A stretch of 64,000 nucleotides of DNA from Cytobacillus horneckiae (GTDB lineage Bacteria; Bacillota; Bacilli; Bacillales; Cytobacillaceae), in contig NZ_PISD01000027.1 in the NCBI RefSeq assembly GCF_002835735.1, positions 1-64,000 of the forward strand, in the 5' to 3' direction. Below the pieces are notes generated by a model, which was not told the origin of the DNA, did not search any database, and saw only the letters and a program-made list of their open reading frames with translations. Shown here piece by piece: positions 17,555-26,214 of the stretch (its first letter is position 1; every line of letters begins with the position of its first letter). Both the position numbers and the translations under genes were made by a program.

Positions 17555-18829
17555 GTGAAGCATCAATATACACGAGAATATGCACTTCAATTAGATGAGC
17601 AAGATCCATTGGCACAGTATCGTCACGAGTTTTACATAAATAAAAGTACGATCTATTTGGATGGAAATTCCTTGGGGTTATTGTCTAAACGGGCTGAAGC
17701 CACTATTCAAGAAATAATTGATGCCTGGAAAACGTACGGCATTGATGGCTGGACGGAAGGAGCCAATCCATGGTTTTATTTATCGGAGAAACTGGGAGAG
17801 CAAATGGCCCCTCTAGTTGGAGCAACTCCCGCTGAAGTTATTGTAACAGGATCAACGACAGTGAACCTGCACCAACTATTATCTACCTTCTATCGACCCA
17901 CTGAAAAGAAAGCAAAAATCTTAGCTGATGAGCTGAATTTTCCATCAGACATTTACGCGATAAAAAGTCAGCTGAATATGAGAGGATTAGACCCGGAAAA
18001 GTATTTAGTGCAAGTGAAAAGTGAGGATGGTTATAGATTAGAAGAAGATGACATCATTGCAAAAATGACAGAAGACATATCGTTAATTGTTCTCCCGAGC
18101 GTATTATACAGAAGCGGACAAATTCTTAATATGAAAAGGATAACTGAAGAAGCGCATAAAAGGAATATCTTAGTTGCATTTGATTTATGTCACTCAATCG
18201 GTTCAATACCACCTGAATTAAGCAAATGGGACGTCGATTTTGCATTCTGGTGCAATTATAAACATTTAAATGGCGGACCGGGTGCTACTGGAGGAATGTT
18301 TGTCAATCAGCGGCATTTCGGCAATCATCCAGGTTTGGCCGGCTGGTTTGGTTCCCGGAAAGATAAGCAGTTTGACATGGACCATGAAATGAGTGTAGAT
18401 AATGCTATTGGTGCTTTTCAGATAGGCACTCCAAATATATTAAGTATGGCTCCATTGGTCGGTGCTCTGTCTATGTTTAATGAAGTAGGAATGACTCACA
18501 TTAGAAATAAATCTTTACAATTAACCTCTTATTTTATGGATTTAATAAGGCACGAGCTCAAGAATGAAGGCTTTGCTCTTAGAAATCCATTAGATGATAC
18601 CCGTGCAGGACATATATTACTTCAGCATAAAGAAGCTGCAAGAATATGCAAAGCGCTTAAGGTGGAGGGAGTCATTCCCGATTACCGTTCACCTGACGGA
18701 ATCCGGTTAGCTCCGGTTGCCCTTTATAATACATTTGAAGATGTCTGGAATACAGTACAAATTTTAAAAACAATTATGGAAGAAAAGAAGTATAAAAAAT
18801 ACGATAACAAACGCGGAGTGGTTGCTTAA
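17555..18829 (+). CDS. kynU: Kynureninase
   Basis: This 424-residue PLP enzyme of the aspartate-aminotransferase fold cleaves kynurenine to anthranilate and alanine. The likely PLP lysine is Lys236 in [29 protein letters not shown] near the N-terminus and [11 protein letters not shown] in the middle are also kynureninase-like. It starts with GTG behind AAAGGGTG. It is the first gene of a compact three-gene operon, and kynB begins 4 bp after its stop. Confidence 0.94.
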   Translation: MKHQYTREYALQLDEQDPLAQYRHEFYINKSTIYLDGNSLGLLSKRAEATIQEIIDAWKTYGIDGWTEGANPWFYLSEKLGEQMAPLVGATPAEVIVTGSTTVNLHQLLSTFYRPTEKKAKILADELNFPSDIYAIKSQLNMRGLDPEKYLVQVKSEDGYRLEEDDIIAKMTEDISLIVLPSVLYRSGQILNMKRITEEAHKRNILVAFDLCHSIGSIPPELSKWDVDFAFWCNYKHLNGGPGATGGMFVNQRHFGNHPGLAGWFGSRKDKQFDMDHEMSVDNAIGAFQIGTPNILSMAPLVGALSMFNEVGMTHIRNKSLQLTSYFMDLIRHELKNEGFALRNPLDDTRAGHILLQHKEAARICKALKVEGVIPDYRSPDGIRLAPVALYNTFEDVWNTVQILKTIMEEKKYKKYDNKRGVVA

Positions 18830-18832
18830 GTC

Positions 18833-19477
18833 ATGAAGGAAACTGAATGGATTGATATATCACAGCCTTTATCAAATAATATTGGCCATTGGCCGGGAGA
18901 TACTCCGTTTCAATATGAAACAGCCTTTACAAAGAAAGAAACGGGTTCAGTCAATATCGGAAAAATTGTCACAAGTCTGCATACGGGGACTCATGTTGAT
19001 GCCCCTTTTCACTTCGATGATGATGGAGAAAGAATCATTGATTTGGATATCAATATTTTCATAGGGCGAGCAAGGATCATTGATGTTTCTGCTTTTAAAG
19101 AAATTAATGTTGCTACTTTAAGCCAATTTGACTTAAGCGGAGTGACGAGACTTCTATTGAAGACGGCTGTTCCTAATCAGCCTCATACGTTCCCTGAGCA
19201 AATTATCCATCTGGATGCTCAAATTGCCCCTTATTTACAGGCGAGTGGCGTAAAGCTCATAGGGGTCGATGTCCCTTCAATAGATCCGCTTAACAGTAAA
19301 GAAATGCCTGCCCATCATGCGTTTCATCACCATAGAATTCATATATTAGAAAATATTATGATTGATACAGTTGAGCCTGGTGATTATGATTTAATTGCGT
19401 TGCCGCTGCCTTTAATTGAGGGAGATGGCAGTCCGGTCAGAGCTGTCTTAAGACGATGTTCAGAGAAAGGAAGATAA
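18833..19477 (+). CDS. kynB: Kynurenine formamidase (cyclase-like)
   Basis: This 214-residue metal-dependent hydrolase converts N-formylkynurenine to kynurenine. The metal-binding signature HTGTHVDAPFH spans residues 50-60 (His50, His54, Asp56, His60). The N-terminal DISQPLSNNIGHWPGDTPF is typical of the family. It lies between kynU and kynA with 3-bp gaps. Its ribosome site is weak, so translation is probably coupled to kynU. Confidence 0.94.
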   Translation: MKETEWIDISQPLSNNIGHWPGDTPFQYETAFTKKETGSVNIGKIVTSLHTGTHVDAPFHFDDDGERIIDLDINIFIGRARIIDVSAFKEINVATLSQFDLSGVTRLLLKTAVPNQPHTFPEQIIHLDAQIAPYLQASGVKLIGVDVPSIDPLNSKEMPAHHAFHHHRIHILENIMIDTVEPGDYDLIALPLPLIEGDGSPVRAVLRRCSEKGR

Positions 19478-19480
19478 TTA

Positions 19481-20329
19481 ATGTCAAAAGAGAATGAAAT
19501 CCAAGCAGCGGCATCAGAAAAAAGTATTCATACAGATTTTACTCACCGTATGACCTATGGCGAATATTTGCAGCTTGATCAGATTTTATCAGCACAGAAG
19601 AGATTATCCGGACATCATGATGAAATGCTGTTCATTATTATTCATCAAGTAACGGAATTATGGATGAAGCTAATCTTGCATGAGATTCAAGCTGCCATCC
19701 ATTCTATTAAAAACGATGATCTTTCTACAGCTCAAAAGAGGCTGGCGAGAGTATCTAAAACACAATCACAAATTATTCAAGCATGGGATGTGCTTTCTAC
19801 ATTAACACCTTCTGAGTATATGGAATTTCGAGATTCTCTTGGACAGGCTTCAGGATTCCAATCTTATCAGTATAGAATGGTAGAATTTGCGCTTGGCTAT
19901 AAAACGCCTCATGTATTAAAGATTTATGAAAAAGACGAAGCGCTTCATCAGCAATTACATGAGGCATATGAGGCGACTAGCTTATACGATGTGGCGATTG
20001 ATGCTTTAGCTAGATCCGGATTGAAGATAGATAAATCTGTATTAAATCGGGATGTGACAAAACCATATAGCAGGAATGATTCTGTCCAATCAGCCTGGAT
20101 GGAGGTTTACAAAAATCATAGTACGTATTGGGAGCTATACGAACTTGCAGAAAAATTAGTGGATATTGAGGATTGGTTTCAGCAATGGCGATTCCGTCAT
20201 ATGAAAACTGTAGAGCGCATCATTGGCTTTAAAACAGGTACAGGCGGCTCATCTGGAGTTGGTTATTTAAAAAAGGTTTTAGATCAGCAGTTTTTCCCTG
20301 AATTATGGGAAATCAGAACCCATTTATAA
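19481..20329 (+). CDS. kynA: Tryptophan 2,3-dioxygenase
   Basis: This 282-residue all-helical heme dioxygenase opens the indole ring of tryptophan. It shows [15 protein letters not shown], the [20 protein letters not shown] active-site helix, and [21 protein letters not shown] with the proximal heme His. With kynB and kynU it makes the full route from tryptophan to anthranilate. Gene order U-B-A means the first pathway enzyme is encoded last. A terminator follows. Confidence 0.95.
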   Translation: MSKENEIQAAASEKSIHTDFTHRMTYGEYLQLDQILSAQKRLSGHHDEMLFIIIHQVTELWMKLILHEIQAAIHSIKNDDLSTAQKRLARVSKTQSQIIQAWDVLSTLTPSEYMEFRDSLGQASGFQSYQYRMVEFALGYKTPHVLKIYEKDEALHQQLHEAYEATSLYDVAIDALARSGLKIDKSVLNRDVTKPYSRNDSVQSAWMEVYKNHSTYWELYELAEKLVDIEDWFQQWRFRHMKTVERIIGFKTGTGGSSGVGYLKKVLDQQFFPELWEIRTHL

Positions 20330-20354
20330 CGGTTTGAGTAGTCTGAATTAACCG

Positions 20355-20404
20355 GGAGAAAATACCTTTCTATTGAAATGGAAATTGTATTTTCTCTTTT
20401 TTTT
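20355..20404 (+). terminator. Terminator of the kynurenine operon
   Basis: GAGAAAATAC pairs with GTATTTTCTC, with additional pairing inside, followed by eight T residues. Confidence 0.85.
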
Positions 20405-20562
20405 GTTCAATGTAAGGAATGTTATTATTCTAGTAAATATTATCAGACGAAGGTTGGGTCCATATAGAAAATAATTTTACGAACTATAGTTCAAAATAAC
20501 TAAGACAACGACAGTGTTCGAGTAGTTTGTATAAAATTCGGAATATTTAGGTATTTTATCTC

Positions 20563-20591
20563 TTGTCTCTTTTTCCTACTATTAATATAAT
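20563..20591 (+). promoter_or_regulatory. Sigma-A promoter of the sipW-type operon
   Basis: TTGTCT at 20563-20568 and TATAAT at 20586-20591 are spaced 17 bp and lie about 50 bp before the gene. The rest of the 20405-20641 gap shows nothing further that I can name. Confidence 0.6.
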
Positions 20592-20630
20592 AAAAATGTT
20601 CTTATTAAAGAACAGAACAATATAGTAGGG

Positions 20631-20644
20631 AGGAGGGACATATA
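20631..20644 (+). promoter_or_regulatory. Strong Shine-Dalgarno followed by ATA instead of ATG
   Basis: AGGAGGG at 20631-20637 is followed, after ACAT, by the codon ATA and then AAA AAA ACA GCG. Homologous SipW-type proteins begin Met-Lys-Lys-Thr-Ala. No ATG, GTG or TTG occurs in this frame between the upstream stop at 20606 and GTG 20660. The site points to ATA as the start codon. Confidence 0.6.
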
Positions 20645-21181
20645 AAAAAAACAGCGGAAGTGGTAGGGAATCTATTATTCGTTATTTTATTAGTTCTTGG
20701 CCTTTTATCACTATATGCCATCATCCAAGGAGGAAAGGATTCGGGAACACCGCCCTCTATTTTTGGATTTAGTATGATGTCTGTCTTAACTGGAAGTATG
20801 GAACCGGATATAAAACCGGGAGATTTAGTTGTAGTGAAGGCTGCTGATATTGAGAGCATCCAAGAAAATGAAATAATTACATATAAAAATGGCAGTACTT
20901 TTGTTACGCATAGAGTGATAGATAAAGTAAATCTAAACGGACAAATCGTGCTGCAAACACAGGGGGATGCAAATAATATAAAAGATGAGGGACTGGTCAT
21001 AGATAATCAGATTATTGGGTCTGTTCAATTCACAGTTCCAAAAGGCGGGGCTATTGCCCAATTTTTAATCAGTCCATTAGGTTTATTAATAGCTTTTATT
21101 CTAGTGATATGGCTGATTTTTTCGCATCAGGTAAAAAATTTTATTCCGAAGAGAAAGTTAGATGAGGGGGAAGGAAGTTGA
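20642..21181 (+). CDS. sipW: Signal peptidase I, SipW (ER-like) type
   Basis: The protein is 179 residues if started at ATA 20642, or 173 from GTG 20660. It has membrane segments near both ends and the S26B active-site Ser in TGSMEPDIKPGD and His in FVTHRVID, the Ser-His pair of ER-type signal peptidases. SipW processes TasA/CalY-type fibre proteins, and such a gene follows with overlapping stop and start codons. The start is unusual: the strong ribosome site favours ATA, while GTG 20660 has no good site. Confidence 0.85.
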   Translation: MKKTAEVVGNLLFVILLVLGLLSLYAIIQGGKDSGTPPSIFGFSMMSVLTGSMEPDIKPGDLVVVKAADIESIQENEIITYKNGSTFVTHRVIDKVNLNGQIVLQTQGDANNIKDEGLVIDNQIIGSVQFTVPKGGAIAQFLISPLGLLIAFILVIWLIFSHQVKNFIPKRKLDEGEGS

Positions 21182-22080
21182 AGAAAAAGCTTACACTTGG
21201 ATCATTAGCGATGCTGCTAATAGCAGTTGCTATATTTGGAACGGTTGCGTATTTTTCAAAAAGCTTTACAAGTACTGGAAATACGGCTCAAGCGGCCAAG
21301 TTTAACGTGAACACTGTGAATGCACAGGGAGAAACGATTGGAGACGGACAGTTTGCGCTAGGCGAAAAACTCCTTCCAGGAATGGAGCCGATTAAGGTTT
21401 ACGAATTTCAAATCCAAAAGAATGACACAAAGATTCCAGTCGAGTATAAAGTAGATTTAATTCCGTCAGGTGATTTGTTCCCGGCAAATGGAAGTTCGCC
21501 AATTGAGCTGAATTTGCAAAGGAAAGTTGATGGCAAATGGGAAGCAATCAATCATGAATCCACCTTTAGACCAGCATCTGATAACGAAGATTTTCGAATT
21601 TTTGCCAGTTGGCCTCATGGATCAAACGATATTGAGTTTCAAGGCAAGACTGGAAATATTAAATTAGAGGTTGTTGCTACTCAAGTGGATGAAGAGGAAG
21701 AAGGACCACCGTACTTTACAGGTGAAGTTGTTTTTAAAGCTACGCCAAATGGTTCAACGAGAACGACAAATAATAAGGAAGTTAATTTCTATACAAATTC
21801 GAATGGCAACAAAGTAATTGAAGTCTCAATGGGTGATGGCTCGGGAGACTTTGAAAATAAAGTCGGCAATTTTACGATAACTGAAAGCATCTCCGGCGGA
21901 GAAACATGGTATAGGGTAGTAACCGCAAAAGAATATTATGCAAATGATAAACAAGTATGGAGATTAACAGAGGATCGTGTAGACACTTCACAGCAAGGTG
22001 TGATCCATTTCAATAAAGGTAATAATACTTATTTAAAAATTGAATCATCAGCGTTATATAATTGGTTTGTCAATAACTAA
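21178..22080 (+). CDS. TasA/CalY-like secreted protein with SipW-type signal
   Basis: This 300-residue protein starts at TTG 21178, overlapping the peptidase stop, behind GGGGGAAGG. The signal KKKLTLGSLAMLLIAVAIFGTVAYFS is the SipW-dependent type, with the mature chain starting near residue 30-40. The first 170 residues match the TasA/camelysin pattern (FNVNTVNAQGE, LLPGMEPIKVYEFQIQKND). The C-terminal 120 residues after EEEEGPPYF are extra and unrecognised. It is probably an extracellular matrix or fibre component. TapA is not seen nearby. Confidence 0.78.
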   Translation: MKKKLTLGSLAMLLIAVAIFGTVAYFSKSFTSTGNTAQAAKFNVNTVNAQGETIGDGQFALGEKLLPGMEPIKVYEFQIQKNDTKIPVEYKVDLIPSGDLFPANGSSPIELNLQRKVDGKWEAINHESTFRPASDNEDFRIFASWPHGSNDIEFQGKTGNIKLEVVATQVDEEEEGPPYFTGEVVFKATPNGSTRTTNNKEVNFYTNSNGNKVIEVSMGDGSGDFENKVGNFTITESISGGETWYRVVTAKEYYANDKQVWRLTEDRVDTSQQGVIHFNKGNNTYLKIESSALYNWFVNN

Positions 22081-22097
22081 TCTCATATTGTTACTGG

Positions 22098-22133
22098 CTA
22101 ACAGTGATGAAACAAATCACTGTTAGTTTTTTT
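22098..22133 (+). terminator. Terminator after the TasA-like gene
   Basis: A perfect 11-bp stem (CTAACAGTGAT and ATCACTGTTAG) is followed by seven T residues. Confidence 0.9.
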
Positions 22134-22294
22134 GTTTTATTCGTGAAATTATGTAACCATGCTCATTAAATGATCTGCACACATATACTCTTATATTCAC
22201 TAAAAATATAGGTTTTGCTTGTTTATTTAATTGGTGTTTAGTTCTGATAACGCGATAAACCGACTATGCTGGTAAGAATACTCAAATTTTTATC

Positions 22295-22323
22295 TTGACA
22301 TCGGATTTATTGATTTATAGACT
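22295..22323 (+). promoter_or_regulatory. Possible sigma-A promoter upstream of the VOC/ABC operon
   Basis: A perfect TTGACA at 22295-22300 is followed 17 bp later by TAGACT, a poor -10. The hexamer spacing and position before the operon make it plausible. Confidence 0.4.
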
Positions 22324-22377
22324 TATGTTGTGTGAAGAGTAAAAAAATATAGAAAACTCTACAAACTAGGAGGGCAT

Positions 22378-23190
22378 ATGAGTATATATCAGTTCGACCA
22401 TCTTGTTCATTTTGTTGATCATCCACTGAATGCGATGGAGCAGCTTCGCCGTATTGGGCTGCATGTAGTGGAAGGCGGTAGACATGAAACATATGGTACG
22501 TATAATACGTTAAGCTATTTTGATTTAAGTTATATCGAGATTATAGGCACTTTCGATAAGAAGCTCGTTGAAGCAGCAGCGGGTATTGAACATAGCCTAA
22601 GAGAAACATTTGTTAATAGAAACTATGCGGAAGGGCTGACAAGAGTAGCTATCCGAACGAATGATATAGAAGCAGATGCAAAAAGGTTTAAAGAGAACGG
22701 ATTAAATGTCAATGGCCCTCTGCCTTTAAGCCGACGGAGACCTGACGGGAAGTTAATCACCTGGAGATTATTATATGTGGGCACAAACCATAATACGCTT
22801 GAATTACCATTCTTTATCCAATGGGATGATGAAGATGAGGATCGTAAAGAAGAGCTGATTGAGCAATCAGTCATTGCAGAACATAGCAATGGAAATCTAG
22901 CAATAGATTCAATAGGCTTTGCCGTAGCGGATTTGCAACAAACAGTTGAAACGTGGACCCGCTACTTTGACCTTGAAAAAGGAGACAGCTTTATTGATGA
23001 CCACTTAAATGCGAGCGCACAAACGCTCATACTGAAAGGCGGAAACCTTACGTTCTATTCACCGCTTGGGGAGGGGAAGGTAAAGGAGGTTCTTAACCAA
23101 CATGGAGAGGCACCTTTTACTGTCGATTTTTCAGGTGCAAACCAAAAAGGGCAGTTTCATATACTGGGAGCTCAATACCGGTATATTTAG
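22378..23190 (+). CDS. VOC-superfamily protein (glyoxalase_3-like)
   Basis: This 270-residue protein is built of two vicinal-oxygen-chelate-like halves. The first begins YQFDHLVHFVDHPLNAMEQLRRIGLHV and the second IDSIGFAVADLQQTVETW. Metal-ligand type residues His9 and Glu53 can be suggested. It has AGGAGG upstream and precedes a sulfonate-type ABC transporter by about 30 bp, so it may act on the imported compound. The reaction is unknown. Confidence 0.7.
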   Translation: MSIYQFDHLVHFVDHPLNAMEQLRRIGLHVVEGGRHETYGTYNTLSYFDLSYIEIIGTFDKKLVEAAAGIEHSLRETFVNRNYAEGLTRVAIRTNDIEADAKRFKENGLNVNGPLPLSRRRPDGKLITWRLLYVGTNHNTLELPFFIQWDDEDEDRKEELIEQSVIAEHSNGNLAIDSIGFAVADLQQTVETWTRYFDLEKGDSFIDDHLNASAQTLILKGGNLTFYSPLGEGKVKEVLNQHGEAPFTVDFSGANQKGQFHILGAQYRYI

Positions 23191-23222
23191 CAGATTAAGG
23201 GAAACAGGGGGATTTAAAGGAA

Positions 23223-24206
23223 ATGATTAAAAAAAATAAACTGATTTTCATGATGATTTTATCTATTTCGATGATTTTTTTAGCAGCGTGCGGTGGATCT
23301 AGCAATTCTGAAGAAGCTTCTACAAACAATAAGGCAGATAAAAATGTCATTAAAATCGGCTATCAAAAAGGAAATACATTAAATATTCTTAAAGAAAATA
23401 AGCTGCTAGAGGAAGCGCTTGAGAGTGAAGGCTATAAAATTGAGTGGAAAATGTTTGTTCATGGAGGAGCGTTATTGGAAGGGCTATATTCTGGTGCAAT
23501 TGACTTTGGCCATGCAGCTGATGGCTCTGCAATATTTGCTCAAGCTTCAGGCAAACCGCTCGTATATGTTGGTGCAGATGCCCCCAATCCTGAAGGTGTA
23601 GGATTAATGGTATTAAAAGAATCTGGCATTACATCGATTGCAGAGCTTAAAGGCAAAAAAATTGGAGTGCTGAAGGGCGGTAATCATCATTATTTAGCCA
23701 TATTAGCTTTAGAATCGGCAGGTTTAACAGCAGATGATGTACAGTGGGTCTACCCAGAGGATGCAGCCCAGGGAAGAGCAATCTTTGAAACGAAGCAAGT
23801 GGATGCGTTAGCTTCCTATGACCCCTTCTTTGCTAGCGTGGAAACAGAACTGGATGTTCTTACATTAACAGAAGGAGAAAACTATAATTATCCAAACCGT
23901 ACATTTTATTTTGCCACCCCTGATTTTTATGAGAATCACCTTGATTTAGTCAAAGAAATATTAGCAACAATAGATGAATCAGACAAATGGGCAAATGAAA
24001 ATAAAGGAGAAGTAGCAAAGCTGATTTCTCAAGCATTAGGCATTGATGAAGCCGTCATTACAAAGCAAGTGGAACGCCGAACTTTCGGTGCATCAGGAAT
24101 AACACAGGAAATTATTGATGCACAGCAGCGCCAGGCAGATAAGTACTTTGAAGTAGACCTTATTCCTGCAAAATTGGATGTCTCCAAAGACATGCCAATG
24201 AAATAA
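23223..24206 (+). CDS. ABC transporter substrate-binding lipoprotein (SsuA/NMT1 class)
   Basis: This 327-residue lipoprotein has lipobox LAAC at Cys23 and an NMT1/SsuA-like fold (IKIGYQKGNTLNILKENKLLEE, GAIDFGHAADGSAIFAQ, GKKIGVLKGGNHHYL). This class binds aliphatic sulfonates, taurine, nitrate or pyrimidine precursors. Sulfonates are the best guess, since the permease and ATPase resemble SsuC and SsuB. No monooxygenase of the SsuD type is present here. Confidence 0.82.
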   Translation: MIKKNKLIFMMILSISMIFLAACGGSSNSEEASTNNKADKNVIKIGYQKGNTLNILKENKLLEEALESEGYKIEWKMFVHGGALLEGLYSGAIDFGHAADGSAIFAQASGKPLVYVGADAPNPEGVGLMVLKESGITSIAELKGKKIGVLKGGNHHYLAILALESAGLTADDVQWVYPEDAAQGRAIFETKQVDALASYDPFFASVETELDVLTLTEGENYNYPNRTFYFATPDFYENHLDLVKEILATIDESDKWANENKGEVAKLISQALGIDEAVITKQVERRTFGASGITQEIIDAQQRQADKYFEVDLIPAKLDVSKDMPMK

Positions 24207-24232
24207 GTTGAAAATGTAAAGGAAATGATGAG

Positions 24233-25006
24233 ATGAGGAAAACTTGGTTTAATCGGTTTCTACCGTGGATTATACCGATCATTATTTTAGTCGTATGGCA
24301 AGTTGTAGCAGCATTAGAAATTGTGACCCCATCTTTATTTCCTTCACCATTGAGCGTTTTAGTGAGCGGATGGCAGCTAACAGTTAGCGGCGAGCTATTT
24401 ACTCATGTTGGTGCCAGCTTGTCACGTGCTGTAATTGGTATGCTGATTGGCGGTTTAATAGGGTTTGCACTTGGTATCATGAACGGCTTGTCTGATACTT
24501 CCTATCGTTTATCTGATACAACGATTCAAATGATAAGAAATATCCCGCATTTAGCATTGCTGCCTCTTGTGATTGTCTGGCTTGGAATAGATGAGAGTGC
24601 AAAGATATTTCTTGTCGTCTTAGGCGTTCTATTCCCGATTTACGTAAATACGTTTCATGGTATTCGCAACGTTGACCCTGGCTTAGTTGAGATGGGCAGA
24701 ATGTATAAATTAAAAGGATGGAAATTATTTAAAGCGGTCTTGCTGCCTGGTGCCTTACCTTCTATATTTGTAGGCGTTAGATATGCTCTAGGGGTAATGT
24801 GGCTGACGCTCATTGTTGCAGAGACGATTCCCACTGAACAAGGTATTGGTTATTTAGCAACAAATGCACGGGAGTTTATGCAAACAGACATCATTATTTT
24901 GAGTATCATTATTTATGCGCTGCTTGGTAAATTAGCAGACCTCATTGCTCAGTTTGGTGAAAATCGCGCATTAAAATGGAATGCGAGCTACAATAAGGAA
25001 CTTTAA
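24233..25006 (+). CDS. ABC transporter permease (SsuC class)
   Basis: This 257-residue inner-membrane permease has about six segments and the BPD_transp_1 signature near GRMYKLKGWKLFKAVLLPGALPSIFVGVRYALGVMW (EAA-loop region). The short leader before its ATG contains AAAGG. It pairs with the ATPase that starts 18 bp downstream. Confidence 0.85.
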   Translation: MRKTWFNRFLPWIIPIIILVVWQVVAALEIVTPSLFPSPLSVLVSGWQLTVSGELFTHVGASLSRAVIGMLIGGLIGFALGIMNGLSDTSYRLSDTTIQMIRNIPHLALLPLVIVWLGIDESAKIFLVVLGVLFPIYVNTFHGIRNVDPGLVEMGRMYKLKGWKLFKAVLLPGALPSIFVGVRYALGVMWLTLIVAETIPTEQGIGYLATNAREFMQTDIIILSIIIYALLGKLADLIAQFGENRALKWNASYNKEL

Positions 25007-25024
25007 TGGAACGGAGGGATGAGC

Positions 25025-25774
25025 ATGGAGCAGGCAGTTAAAATTGACATGATAGATGGCAGTAAATCCTTCGGTGAAAAAAATGTACTGAAAAAGATTA
25101 ATCTAACAATTGAGAAGGGCCAGTTTGTCGCAATTATTGGGAAAAGCGGAAGCGGCAAAAGTACTTTACTTCGGTTAGTCGCTGATTTAGAGAATTTAAC
25201 TAGTGGCGAATTATTATTTAATAACACACCATTAAAGGAATCAAAAGTGAATATCACGATGATGTATCAGGACTCCAGACTTTTGCCATGGAAGAAGATA
25301 ATAGACAATGTCGGGTTAGGACTTGACGGGCAGTGGAAGGATAAAGCTGCTGGTGTATTGGATTCTGTTGGCCTTTTAGGCTATAAAGATGAGTGGCCTT
25401 CAACCTTATCCGGGGGACAAAAGCAGCGTGTTGCGCTTGCGAGAGCATTAATTCATGAGCCTTCACTGCTTATGCTTGATGAACCGTTAAGTGCTCTTGA
25501 TGCTTTTACAAGGCTTGAGATGCAAAATCTCATAGAAGAAATATGGCAGAATAATGGTTTTACTGCGTTGCTTGTTACCCATGATGTACGCGAGGCGATT
25601 AGACTAGCAGATCGTATAGTATTAATTGAAGAAGGCCAAATTGCAATGGACATAGTAATAGATGCGCCAAGGCCCCGGCATTTTTCAGAAAATAATCTTG
25701 CCCTCTTGGAAGAACAAGTATTAGAAAGAATCATGTACGGCGAAGTACAGGAGAGAATGAAAAAAATAAAATAA
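25025..25774 (+). CDS. ABC transporter ATP-binding protein (SsuB class)
   Basis: This 249-residue ATPase has Walker [11 protein letters not shown]-loop YQDSRLLPW, signature LSGGQKQR, Walker B LLMLDEP and VTHD. The YQDSRLLPW motif is typical of the nitrate/sulfonate/taurine class. I chose ATG 25025 because GGAGGG at 25013-25018 is well spaced for it and too close to the in-frame ATG at 25019. Confidence 0.87.
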   Translation: MEQAVKIDMIDGSKSFGEKNVLKKINLTIEKGQFVAIIGKSGSGKSTLLRLVADLENLTSGELLFNNTPLKESKVNITMMYQDSRLLPWKKIIDNVGLGLDGQWKDKAAGVLDSVGLLGYKDEWPSTLSGGQKQRVALARALIHEPSLLMLDEPLSALDAFTRLEMQNLIEEIWQNNGFTALLVTHDVREAIRLADRIVLIEEGQIAMDIVIDAPRPRHFSENNLALLEEQVLERIMYGEVQERMKKIK

Positions 25775-25944
25775 AGAAGAGGCTGGGACATGACTAAATG
25801 AACGATTCTTAAAACCGAATAATTTCTAATTAAATAAAGCGATGAAAATAAATAAACCGAACTATTATACGAAACTCTTTCAGAATTTCACATAATAGAT
25901 TGGTTTTTTCTTTGGCTGAAGTACTTCTGTCCCAGCCTATTCTC
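25775..25944. repeat. Intergenic element with 16-bp terminal inverted repeats
   Basis: AGAAGAGGCTGGGACA at 25775-25790 is matched by its complement at 25929-25944 with one mismatch, enclosing about 138 bp of AT-rich DNA with no frame of note. It has the size of a MITE-like element or a long-range RNA hairpin. I recall GGCTGGGACA/TGTCCCAGCC pairs from intergenic DNA of other Firmicutes, but I cannot search for copies. Confidence 0.55.
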
Positions 25945-25959
25945 AAAATGCTTTAAAAA

Positions 25960-26066
25960 GTATAAATAAGAAAATTCAGTTGGATGCTCGAACCGCTAAA
26001 AAGCGAGTGGTAAGCCTCGGAGAATCACAAACCTTCATTATTTTTTTGAGATGAGTTTCTTATTTT
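25960..26066. repeat. Truncated copy of the Bacillaceae intergenic repeat
   Basis: The stretch aligns with the copy at 55029-55217: both have AATAAGAAAATT-AGTTGGAT at the left, CTCGAACCGC with GGTAAGCCTCGGAGAATC in the middle, and TTTTTGAGAT-AGTTTCT at the right. About 84 bp present at 55055-55138 are missing here. The rest of the gap up to 26214 holds no gene that I can support. Confidence 0.65.
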
Positions 26067-26214
26067 AAAGAAATGGAGGCATGGAATAACCATAATAGGT
26101 GGATAAAAAAGATTATTAACAAGTTTAGAGTTTAGGCTTTTCGTTCGCTTTATTTTCCTATTATATTCAAGTATGCTTGTCATTAGATGATTATAGCGGG
26201 TAGGAGGAAACAGC

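Noticed and set aside
20596..20625. Nine-codon leader peptide before sipW
   Set aside because: The ATG lies almost at the predicted transcription start and has no ribosome site.
22134..22377. Riboswitch (such as an S-box) before the VOC/ABC operon
   Set aside because: I found no conserved core or terminator pair; the likely promoter leaves a leader too short for one.
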